Assembly (NCBI RefSeq): GCF_009764645.1
Contig: NZ_RWIM01000157.1
Coordinates: 21,625-85,624, forward strand
Direction of reading: 5' to 3'
DNA from: Pseudomonas sp. PB106
GTDB lineage: Bacteria > Pseudomonadota > Gammaproteobacteria > Pseudomonadales > Pseudomonadaceae
DNA length: 64,000 nucleotides
In this document: positions 1 to 8,129 of the stretch, in pieces
How the letters are laid out: each line of letters starts with the position of its first letter
How positions within the stretch are numbered: position 1 is the stretch's first letter
The notes under the pieces: model-generated
What the model saw: only the letters and a program-made list of their open reading frames with translations
Databases searched by the model: none
What the model was told of the DNA's origin: nothing
Translations under genes and position numbers: made by a program

Positions 1-157
1 CTGGGACGTGCACAACGTCTTCGTGCCGGGCGCCTCGGCGTTCCCGCAAGGCCTGGGTTACAACCCGACCGGTCTGGTGGCTGCACTGACCTACTGGTCG
101 GCGAAAGCGATCCGCGAGCAATACCTGAAAAACCCCGGCCCGCTGGTTCACCCTTAA
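1..157 (+). CDS. GMC-family flavoprotein dehydrogenase, C-terminal end (probable gluconate 2-dehydrogenase large subunit)
   Basis: Only the last 51 codons are present, open from the window edge in frame 2 to a TAA at 155-157. The visible tail contains FPQGLGYNPTGLVAAL, the conserved C-terminal GMC oxidoreductase stretch that closes over the FAD and substrate site, and ends GPLVHP. The next gene, 12 bp downstream, is a tri-heme cytochrome c, the usual membrane partner of the FAD subunit in periplasmic gluconate (or related polyol/alcohol) dehydrogenases feeding electrons to ubiquinone. Substrate assignment to gluconate rests on the family tail and context. The catalytic His/Asn and the Tat signal would lie outside the window. 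Confidence 0.8.
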   Translation, partial: WDVHNVFVPGASAFPQGLGYNPTGLVAALTYWSAKAIREQYLKNPGPLVHP

Positions 158-169
158 GGAGCGATGACC

Positions 170-1441
170 ATGAAGAATTTCGTTATCGCGACGTTGGCAC
201 TGCTCGGCAGCGCCTCAATCCACGCGGCTGACGTTGATCAAGCCTTGATCAAACAAGGCGAATACCTCGCACGCGCCGGTGACTGCGTGGCTTGCCACAC
301 GGCCAAGGGCGGCAAGCCGTTCGCCGGTGGCCTGCCGATGGAAACCCCGATCGGCACGATCTACTCGACCAACATCACCCCGGATAAAACCGGTATCGGT
401 GAGTACAGCTTCGAGGATTTCGATCAGGCCGTGCGCCATGGTGTCGCCAAGAACGGCAGTACGTTGTACCCGGCGATGCCCTATCCGTCCTACGCCCGTG
501 TCAGCGAAACCGACATGAAAGCGTTGTACGCGTACTTTATGCACGGCGTAGAACCGGTCGCGCAGGAGAACAAGGACAGCGACATTCCGTGGCCGCTGAG
601 CATGCGCTGGCCGCTGATGGGCTGGCGCTGGATGTTTGCGCCGAAGGTCGAGGATTACCAATCGACAAGTGCCGACCCGGTGATCGACCGTGGCGCCTAT
701 CTGGTCGAAGGTCTCGGCCACTGCGGCGCCTGCCACACACCACGTGCGCTGACCATGCAGGAAAAATCCTTGAGTGCGGCCGATGGCAGTAACTTCCTCG
801 CTGGCAGTGCGCCGCTGGAAGGCTGGATCGCCAAAAGTTTGCGCGGCGATCACAAGGATGGGCTCGGCGGCTGGAACGAAGAACAACTGGTCCAGTTCCT
901 CAAGACCGGGCGCAGCGATCGCAGCGCGGTGTTCGGCGGCATGAGTGATGTGGTCACCCACAGCATGCAATACATGACCGACGCCGACCTGACCGCCATC
1001 GCCCGCTACCTCAAGTCGCTGCCGGCCAATGATCCTGCCGATCAACCGCATCAATACGACGAGAAAGCCGCCAAAGCCCTGTGGAGCGGTGACGACAGCC
1101 AACGCGGAGCCTCGGTGTACATCGACAACTGCGCGGCGTGTCACCGCACCGACGGTCACGGCTACACGCGAGTGTTCCCGGCATTGGCGGGTAATCCGGT
1201 GCTGCAATCGGATGACCCGACGTCGCTGATCAACATTGTGCTCAAGGGTGGGACTTTGCCGGCGACGCACAGCGCGCCTTCTACTTTCACCATGCCGGGT
1301 TTCGCCTGGCGGCTGTCGGATCAGGAAGTGGCGGACGTGGTGAGTTTTATTCGTGGAAGTTGGGGCAACAAGGGCGTAGCCGTCAAAGCGGCTGAGGTTG
1401 CAGACTTGCGCAAGTCTGATCAACAGAACAACGATCTGTAA
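170..1441 (+). CDS. Tri-heme cytochrome c subunit of a membrane-bound (gluconate-type) dehydrogenase
   Basis: This periplasmic cytochrome should pass electrons from the preceding FAD subunit to the quinone pool. Three heme c motifs are visible: CVACH near residue 41, CGACH near 188 and CAACH near 323, the pattern of the alcohol/gluconate dehydrogenase cytochrome subunit (about 420 residues). The N-terminus is a signal peptide with a likely cut after ASIHA. Two ATGs exist: the one at 164 sits only 2 nt after the AAGGAG at 156-161, whereas the ATG at 170 has 8 nt spacing, so 170 is preferred. A strong terminator follows, so the two genes end an operon. The exact substrate is inferred. Confidence 0.85.
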   Translation: MKNFVIATLALLGSASIHAADVDQALIKQGEYLARAGDCVACHTAKGGKPFAGGLPMETPIGTIYSTNITPDKTGIGEYSFEDFDQAVRHGVAKNGSTLYPAMPYPSYARVSETDMKALYAYFMHGVEPVAQENKDSDIPWPLSMRWPLMGWRWMFAPKVEDYQSTSADPVIDRGAYLVEGLGHCGACHTPRALTMQEKSLSAADGSNFLAGSAPLEGWIAKSLRGDHKDGLGGWNEEQLVQFLKTGRSDRSAVFGGMSDVVTHSMQYMTDADLTAIARYLKSLPANDPADQPHQYDEKAAKALWSGDDSQRGASVYIDNCAACHRTDGHGYTRVFPALAGNPVLQSDDPTSLINIVLKGGTLPATHSAPSTFTMPGFAWRLSDQEVADVVSFIRGSWGNKGVAVKAAEVADLRKSDQQNNDL

Positions 1442-1461
1442 ACTTATATAGCGTAATAAAC

Positions 1462-1498
1462 ACAAGGCCTGCCGAAACTTCGGCAGGCCTTGTTTATT
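1462..1498 (+). terminator. Rho-independent terminator after the dehydrogenase operon
   Basis: Perfect inverted repeat ACAAGGCCTGCCGA / TCGGCAGGCCTTGT with a very small AT-rich loop, followed by a T-rich run. It lies 21 bp after the cytochrome stop codon. Confidence 0.9.
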
Positions 1499-1591
1499 AT
1501 GGACTGATAATAACGCCGCAGACTTTTACTAGAGCACAAGCGCAAAGCAAGTGATAGATAACGCTTTAAGGCGATTCATCGTCCAACGCCA

Positions 1592-1894
1592 TCAAGGCGT
1601 GTTGATACTTGCATAAGCCTTCGCCAGTGCGAGCAACTTGGCTTTATCCTGAGCATCGATGTCACCATCGCCGTCCACATCTTTTTCATTGCGAACGCTG
1701 AAGGTCTGGCCACCATCATAAGAGGCTGCCGTGACAAAGCTGGAGTTTTCGAGTTGGAAAGTTTCCACGGATTTCTCAGCATCCCAGCCTGTTTGCACAT
1801 AAGCGAACTGCATCTGAACCAGAACTTCACCTGGATCAATAGGCGTAGGACCGAGCTTTTGCAGAAAAATACCACGACGATTAAGAGAGCCCAT
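1592..1894 (-). CDS. Small orphan protein with a single dockerin/EF-hand-type calcium loop
   Basis: A 100-residue soluble protein with no signal peptide or membrane segment. Near residues 72-83 it carries DVDGDGDIDAQD, which fits the 12-residue D-x-D-x-D-G-x-I-x-x-x-D calcium loop exactly, followed by the helix KAKLLALAKAYAS as in a dockerin half-repeat; a true dockerin has two such repeats and this has one. The ATG at 1894 has an AAAAGGA ribosome site about 7 nt upstream. The gene and its flanks look more AT-rich than the neighbours, and no functional partner is adjacent. Calcium binding is inferred from the motif; the function is unknown. Another reading frame overlaps it (1576-1875) but lacks any recognisable motif. 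Confidence 0.7.
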   Translation of the reverse strand: MGSLNRRGIFLQKLGPTPIDPGEVLVQMQFAYVQTGWDAEKSVETFQLENSSFVTAASYDGGQTFSVRNEKDVDGDGDIDAQDKAKLLALAKAYASINTP

Positions 1895-1920
1895 ATTAAA
1901 TTCCTTTTAAAATAATATTT

Positions 1921-1936
1921 GCGTCAGAGATGACGC
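1921..1936 (-). other. Small hairpin in the 5' leader of the EF-hand-like gene
   Basis: GCGTCA / TGACGC with a 4-nt loop, about 27 bp upstream of the ATG of the minus-strand small gene. It could be an operator or a leader hairpin; nothing more can be said from sequence. Confidence 0.35.
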
Positions 1937-2089
1937 GATTGATAGTACTGAACAATCACCAACAATCGCCATGTTCAATATGTATCGCCAAACTACCGGA
2001 CTAAACTTCAGGCCCTATTAAGTTACTGTTATCTCTATCACGCCGTATGGGCGCCGAACGGCACTGTTCAAGTGCGCAGGCAGAAGATA

Positions 2090-2105
2090 CTGTATGCACA
2101 TACAG
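2090..2105. promoter_or_regulatory. LexA (SOS) box
   Basis: CTGTATGCACATACAG matches the gammaproteobacterial LexA consensus CTGT-N8-ACAG, with the outer flanks also fitting (TACTGT...ACAGT). It ends 16 bp before the preferred ATG of the radical SAM gene, where it would overlap the promoter. It also lies inside the longer alternative reading of that gene, which argues for the downstream start. Confidence 0.85.
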
Positions 2106-2121
2106 TCACGGCGATCTGAGC

Positions 2122-3180
2122 ATGAACCCTCCAATTCCCCCACGCGGACGCGGCACCGCGACCAACCCGCACAACCGCTTCGCACCGAATCGCTCGGTGG
2201 CGGAGGATGACGGCTGGTATCAGGAAGTGCCCGAGACGCAAAATACCGAAGTGATGATCGAAACCGCGAAAACCATCATCACCCGCAACACTTCGCCGGA
2301 TTTGCCCTTCGATCGTTCGATCAACCCCTATCGCGGCTGCGAGCATGGCTGCATCTACTGCTATGCGCGACCGAGCCACGCCTATTGGGACATGTCGCCG
2401 GGTCTGGACTTCGAAACCCGGCTGATCGCCAAGACCAACGCCGCCCAGGTGCTGGAAGAACAACTGAGCAAACGCGGTTATCAATGTGCGCCGATCAATC
2501 TCGGCTCCAACACCGATCCGTATCAGCCGATCGAGCGCGAACACAGGATCACCCGCCAGACCCTCGAAGTGCTGCTGCGCTATAAGCACCCGGTAACCAT
2601 CGTCACCAAGGGTTCGCTGATCCTGCGCGATCTCGATCTGCTCACAGAGCTGGCGCAGCAACGACTGGTGGCGGTGATGATCAGCCTGACCACGCTGGAC
2701 GACGAACTCAAACGCATTCTGGAACCGCGCGCCGCGGCTCCCAAAGCGCGGTTACGCGCTATCCGGGTGATGCGCGAGGCGGGAATTCCGGTGGGCGTGC
2801 TGTGTTCGCCGATGATTCCGATGATCAACGACAGCGAAATCGAAAGCCTGCTCACCGAAGCCCATGCCGCCGGCGCACAAAGCGCTGCCTACATGATGCT
2901 GCGCCTGCCACTGGAAGTAGCCCCGCTGTTCGAGGAATGGCTTCAAGCGCACTACCCGCAACGGGCGGCGCATGTGCTGAGCCTGATCCGCCAGAGCCGG
3001 GGCGGCGAACTCTACGACAGCCGTTTCGGCGCACGCATGCGTGGCGAAGGGGTATTCGCCGACCTCCTCGCGCAACGCTTTGCCAAGGCGATCAAACGTC
3101 TGGGTCTGAATCACCGCGAAGGCTACAACCTCGATTGCACTGCCTTCTGTCCGCCGGGTCGCCAGATGTCGTTGATTTAG
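2122..3180 (+). CDS. PA0069-family radical SAM protein (SplB/photolyase-like)
   Basis: A 352-residue cytoplasmic protein. The radical SAM cluster motif C-x3-C-x2-C is seen as CEHGCIYC near residue 76, followed by YARPSHAYWD, a signature of the group often called 'DNA repair photolyase' or SplB-like. It binds a 4Fe-4S cluster and S-adenosylmethionine; the substrate is not known. Start choice: the frame is open from 2047, but the ATG at 2122 leaves the LexA box at 2090-2105 upstream in the promoter and begins MNPPIPPRGRG, as usual for the family. The LexA site implies induction on DNA damage. From memory, the PAO1 homologue belongs to the LexA regulon. Confidence 0.88.
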   Translation: MNPPIPPRGRGTATNPHNRFAPNRSVAEDDGWYQEVPETQNTEVMIETAKTIITRNTSPDLPFDRSINPYRGCEHGCIYCYARPSHAYWDMSPGLDFETRLIAKTNAAQVLEEQLSKRGYQCAPINLGSNTDPYQPIEREHRITRQTLEVLLRYKHPVTIVTKGSLILRDLDLLTELAQQRLVAVMISLTTLDDELKRILEPRAAAPKARLRAIRVMREAGIPVGVLCSPMIPMINDSEIESLLTEAHAAGAQSAAYMMLRLPLEVAPLFEEWLQAHYPQRAAHVLSLIRQSRGGELYDSRFGARMRGEGVFADLLAQRFAKAIKRLGLNHREGYNLDCTAFCPPGRQMSLI

Positions 3181-3418
3181 CGACAATTGACCTATGGTTG
3201 AGGGGTTGGAATCCTTCCGCCGAAATCACCCAGTCACGTTTTTTGTGACCTGGAACACACGTTCTAGAGCGTTTGATTCAGTTTGAGTTAAGTTTCGGCG
3301 GCTACCTTGTTCATCGAGTGACTGACGGGTCGGGATGACCCGGATGTTTTAAACAGCCACTGGCTTCATACCGGAATACATGGGAACGACTCCCCTAATC
3401 CGCCAAAGAGGATGAATC

Positions 3419-4147
3419 ATGAGTGACAAGGATAAACAGCCGTTGGCTGCGTCGGCGCAAACCCCTGAAGCGGAATCCGCCGATGCAGCGCTGCGACAGA
3501 TCGTAGACGGCTTTTTGCATTTTCATCATGAGGTTTTTCCGCAGCAGGAAGAACTCTTCAAGAAACTCGCCACGGCCCAGGCGCCAAAAGCGATGTTCAT
3601 CACCTGCGCCGACTCGCGCATCGTCCCCGAGCTGATCACCCAGAGCTCGCCTGGCGATCTGTTCGTGACCCGTAACGTCGGCAACGTTGTCCCGCCTTAT
3701 GGCCAGATGAACGGTGGCGTGTCCACCGCGATCGAATATGCGGTGCTGGCCCTCGGCGTGCAGCACATCATCATTTGCGGCCACTCCGATTGCGGCGCCA
3801 TGCGTGCGGTGCTCAACCCGGACAGCCTGGAAAAAATGCCCACGGTCAAAGCCTGGCTGCGCCACGCTGAAGTCGCGAAAACCATGGTGCATGACAATTG
3901 TCACTGCGCCGACGAAAAAGAAAGCATGCCGATCCTCACCGAGGAAAACGTCATCGCCCAGTTGCAGCACTTGCGTACCCATCCTTCGGTAGCCTCGCGC
4001 ATGGCGAACGGTCATCTGTTCATCCATGGCTGGGTCTACAACATCGAAACCAGCGAAATCAAAGCTTACGACGCGGATCAGGGACGCTTCCTGCCGCTCG
4101 ACGGCAGCCATCCGATTCCGGTGGCGACGCCCAAAGCGCGCTTCTAA
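3419..4147 (+). CDS. Beta-class carbonic anhydrase
   Basis: A 242-residue cytoplasmic enzyme converting CO2 and water to bicarbonate. Zinc site motifs are clear: CADSRIV near residues 62-68 (Cys and the Asp-Arg dyad) and HSDCGAM near 121-127 (His and Cys ligands). An N-terminal tail of about 35 residues precedes the fold. The ATG has AAAGAGGA 7 nt upstream. It is the counterpart of PAO1 PA0102 (called psCA1 in the literature as I recall) and sits 90 bp before a SulP transporter; the pair probably moves and interconverts bicarbonate. Family assignment is certain, physiological partnership inferred. Confidence 0.95.
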   Translation: MSDKDKQPLAASAQTPEAESADAALRQIVDGFLHFHHEVFPQQEELFKKLATAQAPKAMFITCADSRIVPELITQSSPGDLFVTRNVGNVVPPYGQMNGGVSTAIEYAVLALGVQHIIICGHSDCGAMRAVLNPDSLEKMPTVKAWLRHAEVAKTMVHDNCHCADEKESMPILTEENVIAQLQHLRTHPSVASRMANGHLFIHGWVYNIETSEIKAYDADQGRFLPLDGSHPIPVATPKARF

Positions 4148-4237
4148 ATCCTCCTAAACATCTGTGTGGTTTGACGCCGGTCGCTGATTCAGCGGCCCGG
4201 CCTTGCCATGCCTGAAGAAAACTTCGGGAGAATCGCC

Positions 4238-5764
4238 ATGCGTGCGGCTCAATTGAAAGCGGTGTTGCCACGGGAGCTGCTCGCTTCAGTGGTTGTGTTT
4301 CTGGTCGCCCTGCCGCTGTGCATGGGTATTGCGATTGCCTCAGGGTTGCCGCCGGCCAAAGGTTTGATTACCGGGATCATCGGTGGTCTGGTGGTCGGGT
4401 GGCTGGCGGGTTCGCCGTTACAGGTCAGTGGCCCGGCGGCGGGTCTGGCGGTGTTGGTCTTTGAACTGGTGCGCCAGCACGGCATCGAAATGCTCGGGCC
4501 GATTCTGCTGCTCGCCGGTTTCCTGCAACTGGTGGCCGGGCGCTTGAAGCTCGGTTGCTGGTTTCGGGTCACGGCGCCAGCAGTGGTCTACGGCATGCTC
4601 GCCGGGATCGGCGTGTTGATCGTGCTCTCACAGGTACACGTGATGCTCGATGCATCGCCGAAACCTTCCGGGCTGGATAACCTCGCGGCGTTCCCGGCAG
4701 CCGTAGCACAGGCGTTGCCGTCGTTCGGCTGGCAGGCCGGGTTGCTCGGGCTGTCAACGATTGCGGTGATGTGGCTGTGGGAAAAATTCCGCCCGCATTC
4801 GCTGCGGTTCATTCCGGGTGCGCTGCTCGGGGTGGGACTGGCGACGGTTGCCAGTTTGATGCTGGCGTTGCAGGTGAAGCGCGTCGAGGTGCCGGCGAAT
4901 CTGGCGGAAGCCATTGATTGGCTGAGGCCGGCAGATCTGCTCAGTCTCGCCGATCCGACGCTGTTGATCGCTGCCTTCGCCGTGGCGTTTATCGCCAGCG
5001 CCGAAACGCTGTTGTCCGCCGCCGCGGTGGATCGCATGCACAGCGGCGTGCGTTCGGACTTCGACCGTGAGCTGTCGGCGCAAGGCGTCGGCAATATGCT
5101 CTGCGGTCTGCTCGGGGCGCTGCCGATGACCGGGGTGATCGTGCGCAGTTCGGCCAACGTTCAGGCCGGTGCGACCACGCGTTATTCGACGATCTTCCAT
5201 GGCCTGTGGCTGCTGGCGTTCGTGCTGTTGCTGTCGAGTGTGCTGCAAAGCATTCCGGTGGCGAGTCTGGCGGGCGTGCTGGTGTACACCGGTTTCAAAC
5301 TGGTCGACCTGAAAGCCTTCCGCGGCTTGAGCCGTTATGGGCGGATGCCGATGTTCACTTACGCGGCAACGGCGTTGGCAATCATCTTCACTGACCTGCT
5401 GACCGGTGTGCTGCTCGGTTTCGGCCTGACTCTGTTGAAACTGGCATTCAAGGCTTCACGGTTGAAGATCAGCCTGATCGATCTGCCTCAGGACGGCGAG
5501 ATGGAGTTGCGTCTGGTCGGCGCGGCGACCTTCCTCAAGGTGCCGGCACTGACCCAAGTGCTGGGCAGTATTCCGGTGGGCACGACGGTGCATGTGCCGC
5601 TCAATAACCTGAGCTACATCGACCATTCGTGTCTGGAGTTGCTGGAAGAATGGGGCCGGGCGAATGCGGCGAAGGGCTCGAAGCTGTTGATCGAGTCGCG
5701 CGGATTGAAGCGCAGGCTTGAGGGACGGGTTCGGACGAACACTGGTATCGGTGCGGCCGGTTAA
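4238..5764 (+). CDS. SulP-family anion transporter with C-terminal STAS domain
   Basis: A 508-residue inner-membrane transporter. The N-terminal hydrophobic helices carry the SulP-type signature (LPLCMGIAIASGLPP, then GLITGIIGGLVVG), and about 10-12 membrane segments run to residue 410. A STAS domain with NNLSYIDHSCLELLEEW forms the C-terminus. Start choice: an in-frame ATG at 4208 exists, but the ATG at 4238 has GGGAGA 5-6 nt upstream. Being downstream of a beta-carbonic anhydrase on the same strand, bicarbonate is a more likely substrate than sulfate, as in other CA-SulP pairs. The substrate is inferred. Confidence 0.88.
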   Translation: MRAAQLKAVLPRELLASVVVFLVALPLCMGIAIASGLPPAKGLITGIIGGLVVGWLAGSPLQVSGPAAGLAVLVFELVRQHGIEMLGPILLLAGFLQLVAGRLKLGCWFRVTAPAVVYGMLAGIGVLIVLSQVHVMLDASPKPSGLDNLAAFPAAVAQALPSFGWQAGLLGLSTIAVMWLWEKFRPHSLRFIPGALLGVGLATVASLMLALQVKRVEVPANLAEAIDWLRPADLLSLADPTLLIAAFAVAFIASAETLLSAAAVDRMHSGVRSDFDRELSAQGVGNMLCGLLGALPMTGVIVRSSANVQAGATTRYSTIFHGLWLLAFVLLLSSVLQSIPVASLAGVLVYTGFKLVDLKAFRGLSRYGRMPMFTYAATALAIIFTDLLTGVLLGFGLTLLKLAFKASRLKISLIDLPQDGEMELRLVGAATFLKVPALTQVLGSIPVGTTVHVPLNNLSYIDHSCLELLEEWGRANAAKGSKLLIESRGLKRRLEGRVRTNTGIGAAG

Positions 5765-5785
5765 ATTTCCCAGTCAAAAAAAAAC

Positions 5786-5879
5786 CCTGTGGGAGCTGGC
5801 TTGCCAGCGATGGCGGTCTATCAGTCACAGACAATGTTGACTGATCCACCGCTATCGCTGGCAAGCCAGCTCCCACAGG
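5786..5879. repeat. REPIN, GGGAGCTGGCTTGCCAGCGAT type
   Basis: Two inverted copies of a REP (CCTGTGGGAGCTGGCTTGCC and its complement) separated by about 35 bp. It lies between the convergent SulP gene and the 5900-6550 gene and may act as a bidirectional terminator. The same type recurs at 45352, 51664, 53625 and 54483. Confidence 0.9.
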
Positions 5880-5899
5880 TATTTGGGTGTAGCTCTGGA

Positions 5900-6550
5900 T
5901 TACGCAGCAGGCTGGTCGAGTTCCAGGCCGACACCCAGTCGGCGGCCCATGCACGGCCAGCGTTTCCACGCGGCGCCGGTGTCCGGGCTGCTGAGTTTGT
6001 CGCGGTAGATTTCTACCGATTCCAGAGCAAAACTCTCGTCGTTGAGCATCTCGTCGATGGCGTGATGCACCGCTTCGTCCAGTTGGTTGGCAAATTCCTC
6101 ACCGATCAATTGGTGAGCAATCAAGTTGGCGACCGTCATGTCCAAGGGGATCAGTGGCTGGCCGAAATGCTTGATGTACAGGTCGTTGACCTCTTCGACA
6201 AAACGGTGCGCCAGATAGGCCTCGTCGAGCAGGCTGTCCAGGCCAACGTGACCGGCCATGATCGCCGGCGGCTGGAGGAAATACTGCTCGGCGATTTTCA
6301 GCACCGGTTTGATCTGCGATTCGATTCCCGCTTCCCTGGCGACTTCATTGGCTGCATCCAGCAGGTCTGGCACTTCATCGATGTAGGCGGCGACAAAACG
6401 CGTCAGCACGCCTTGGGCGTCGGCTTCCGGCAACTGGATCGCCGGGTGTAAATGAGGCAGCTTGCTTTCCAGCTGACGGGTCAGCAGGCCGGTGTCTTTT
6501 TCGTGCTGTTGGGCTTTTTGGATCTGCTCGCGCAATGCGGCGGTGTTCAT
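5900..6550 (-). CDS. Conserved hypothetical protein (PA0104-like)
   Basis: A 216-residue, largely helical soluble protein without signal peptide, membrane segment or recognised catalytic motif. It begins MNTAALREQIQKAQQHEKDT and is rich in acidic helices. The ATG at 6550 is preferred over the longer reading frame because TGGAG lies 5 nt upstream. By position between the SulP gene and the cytochrome oxidase operon it matches PAO1 PA0104, whose function I do not know. It is divergent from coxB, so the two may share the 6551-6919 control region. No function is proposed. Confidence 0.75.
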   Translation of the reverse strand: MNTAALREQIQKAQQHEKDTGLLTRQLESKLPHLHPAIQLPEADAQGVLTRFVAAYIDEVPDLLDAANEVAREAGIESQIKPVLKIAEQYFLQPPAIMAGHVGLDSLLDEAYLAHRFVEEVNDLYIKHFGQPLIPLDMTVANLIAHQLIGEEFANQLDEAVHHAIDEMLNDESFALESVEIYRDKLSSPDTGAAWKRWPCMGRRLGVGLELDQPAA

Positions 6551-6771
6551 GAAAACTCCAGGAAACAAGGCAATGAAAGAGGGAAGACATAAGTTAGCTG
6601 GCTTACGAAAATTGCTAAGACGCATTTGTCATAATTATTTCATCCTTGATGCGCCTGCGTTATATCGATTTGCCACCACTCGTCTGCATCCTTCTCCATT
6701 CGTGACCTTGAACGCAAGTGCCAGCTGTTTCAGATGATTTACCTCGGCACATTGCAATTCCCCGACGCTGT

Positions 6772-6778
6772 CTATACT
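6772..6778 (+). promoter_or_regulatory. Candidate -10 element (CTATACT) of the cox operon promoter
   Basis: CTATACT resembles the extended -10 preferred by RpoS; a TTGCAA lies 15 bp upstream. It sits about 140 bp before coxB and 22 bp before a small upstream ORF. The aa3 oxidase of P. aeruginosa is known to be starvation/RpoS induced, which fits, but the assignment is by eye. The rest of 6551-6919 is AT-rich divergent control DNA with no other clear element. Confidence 0.45.
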
Positions 6779-6800
6779 CGCCAATGAATGGAGTTAGCTG

Positions 6801-6854
6801 ATGACGCCCGACTGCACCCGCAGCAAGGCCCGGCGATTCAAGTTCGTAGTCTGA
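6801..6854 (+). CDS. Possible 17-residue upstream ORF before coxB
   Basis: ATG at 6801 with GGAG at 6790-6793 (7-nt spacing) opens a reading frame encoding MTPDCTRSKARRFKFVV and a TGA at 6852-6854. It is basic and has one Cys. It starts just after the candidate promoter and ends 65 bp before coxB, where a translated leader peptide could sit. The spacing of the ribosome site is good, but so short an ORF can arise by chance. Confidence 0.4.
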   Translation: MTPDCTRSKARRFKFVV

Positions 6855-6919
6855 TGCAGCCGCTCCCTTGCCGCAGGCGAAAGCCGGCGGGATAACAAGA
6901 ACGATAAGGGGAACCCGCA

Positions 6920-8047
6920 ATGATGCGACATCCACACGTCTGGATGGGCCTCCTGTTGTGGTCGATTTTCAGTCCGGCGCACGCTGCCTGGACTGTGAAT
7001 ATGGCGCCTGGAGCGACTGAAATCAGTCACGCAGTATTCGACCTGCACATGACCATTTTCTGGATCTGTGTGGTGATCGGGATCATCGTCTTCGGCGCCA
7101 TGTTCTGGTCGATGATGGTGCACCGCCGTTCTACCGGGCAGGTCGCCGCAAAATTCCACGAAAGCACCACCGTCGAAATTCTCTGGACCGTCGTGCCGCT
7201 GCTGATTCTGGTGGCGATGGCGGTGCCGGCGACCGCCACCCTGATCAAGATGTACGACACCAGTGAGCCGGATATCGATATCCAGATCACCGGTTATCAG
7301 TGGAAGTGGCACTACAAATACCTGGGCCAGGACGTCGAGTTCTTCAGCAACCTGGCCACCCCCGCCGACCAGATCCACAACAAGGAAGCCAAGGGCGAGC
7401 ATTACCTGCTCGAGGTCGACAAGCCGTTGGTGCTGCCGACCGGGGCCAAGGTGCGCTTTCTCGTGACCTCCGCCGACGTTATCCACTCCTGGTGGGTGCC
7501 GGCCTTCGCGGTCAAACGCGATGCGATCCCGGGATTCGTCAACGAAGCGTGGACGCGCATCGACAAGCCCGGCATTTACCGCGGCCAGTGCGCCGAACTG
7601 TGCGGCAAGGATCACGGTTTCATGCCGATCGTGGTCGAGGTCAAGGAGAAGGCCGACTACGACAAGTGGCTCGCCGATCGCAAGGCCGAGGCCGCGCAGC
7701 TCAAAGAGCTGACCAGCAAGGAATGGACCCTCGACGAACTCAAGGAACGTGGCGACAAGATCTACCACACCACTTGCGTCGCCTGTCACCAGGCCGAAGG
7801 CCAGGGCCTGCCGCCGATGTTCCCGGCGCTCAAGGGCTCGAAAATCGCCACAGGACCGAAAGAAGGCCACTTGAGCATTGTCTTCCACGGCAAGCCCGGC
7901 ACCGCCATGGCGGCGTTCGGCAAGCAGCTGTCGGAAGTCGATATCGCAGCGGTCGTGACCTACGAACGTAACGCCTGGGGCAACAACAAGGGCGACATGG
8001 TCACGCCAAAAGAAGTGCTGGAGCTGAAACAGGCGGAAAGCAAATGA
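6920..8047 (+). CDS. coxB: Cytochrome c oxidase subunit II with fused cytochrome c domain
   Basis: Subunit II of the aa3-type terminal oxidase, 375 residues: signal peptide, two membrane helices (about 40-65 and 85-108), a cupredoxin domain with the CuA site GQCAELCGKDHGFMP near residues 222-236, and a C-terminal heme c domain with CVACH near 286-290. This caa3-like architecture accepts electrons from soluble or membrane cytochrome c. The start codon follows ATAAGGGGA with about 7 nt spacing; a second ATG is immediately downstream. First gene of the oxidase operon, matching PAO1 PA0105. Confidence 0.96.
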   Translation: MMRHPHVWMGLLLWSIFSPAHAAWTVNMAPGATEISHAVFDLHMTIFWICVVIGIIVFGAMFWSMMVHRRSTGQVAAKFHESTTVEILWTVVPLLILVAMAVPATATLIKMYDTSEPDIDIQITGYQWKWHYKYLGQDVEFFSNLATPADQIHNKEAKGEHYLLEVDKPLVLPTGAKVRFLVTSADVIHSWWVPAFAVKRDAIPGFVNEAWTRIDKPGIYRGQCAELCGKDHGFMPIVVEVKEKADYDKWLADRKAEAAQLKELTSKEWTLDELKERGDKIYHTTCVACHQAEGQGLPPMFPALKGSKIATGPKEGHLSIVFHGKPGTAMAAFGKQLSEVDIAAVVTYERNAWGNNKGDMVTPKEVLELKQAESK

Positions 8048-8129
8048 GCCGGTCTATCGCGTACGTCGTGAACCGGTCGGGGCCGCGCGCCCCGGCCTGC
8101 CCCATCCACTCACGTAAAGGAGACCGGCC

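Noticed and set aside
1576..1875. 99-codon minus-strand frame overlapping the EF-hand-like gene in another frame
   Set aside because: Translation has no motif, and the overlapping frame has a perfect calcium loop and a better ribosome site.
2047..2121. Longer start of the radical SAM gene at 2047
   Set aside because: It would place the LexA operator within the coding region, and the extra 25 residues have no family similarity.
5786..5879. CRISPR-like repetition among the GGGAGCTGGCTTGCC elements
   Set aside because: Copies are dispersed inverted pairs at different loci, not tandem direct repeats with equal spacers; they are REPINs.
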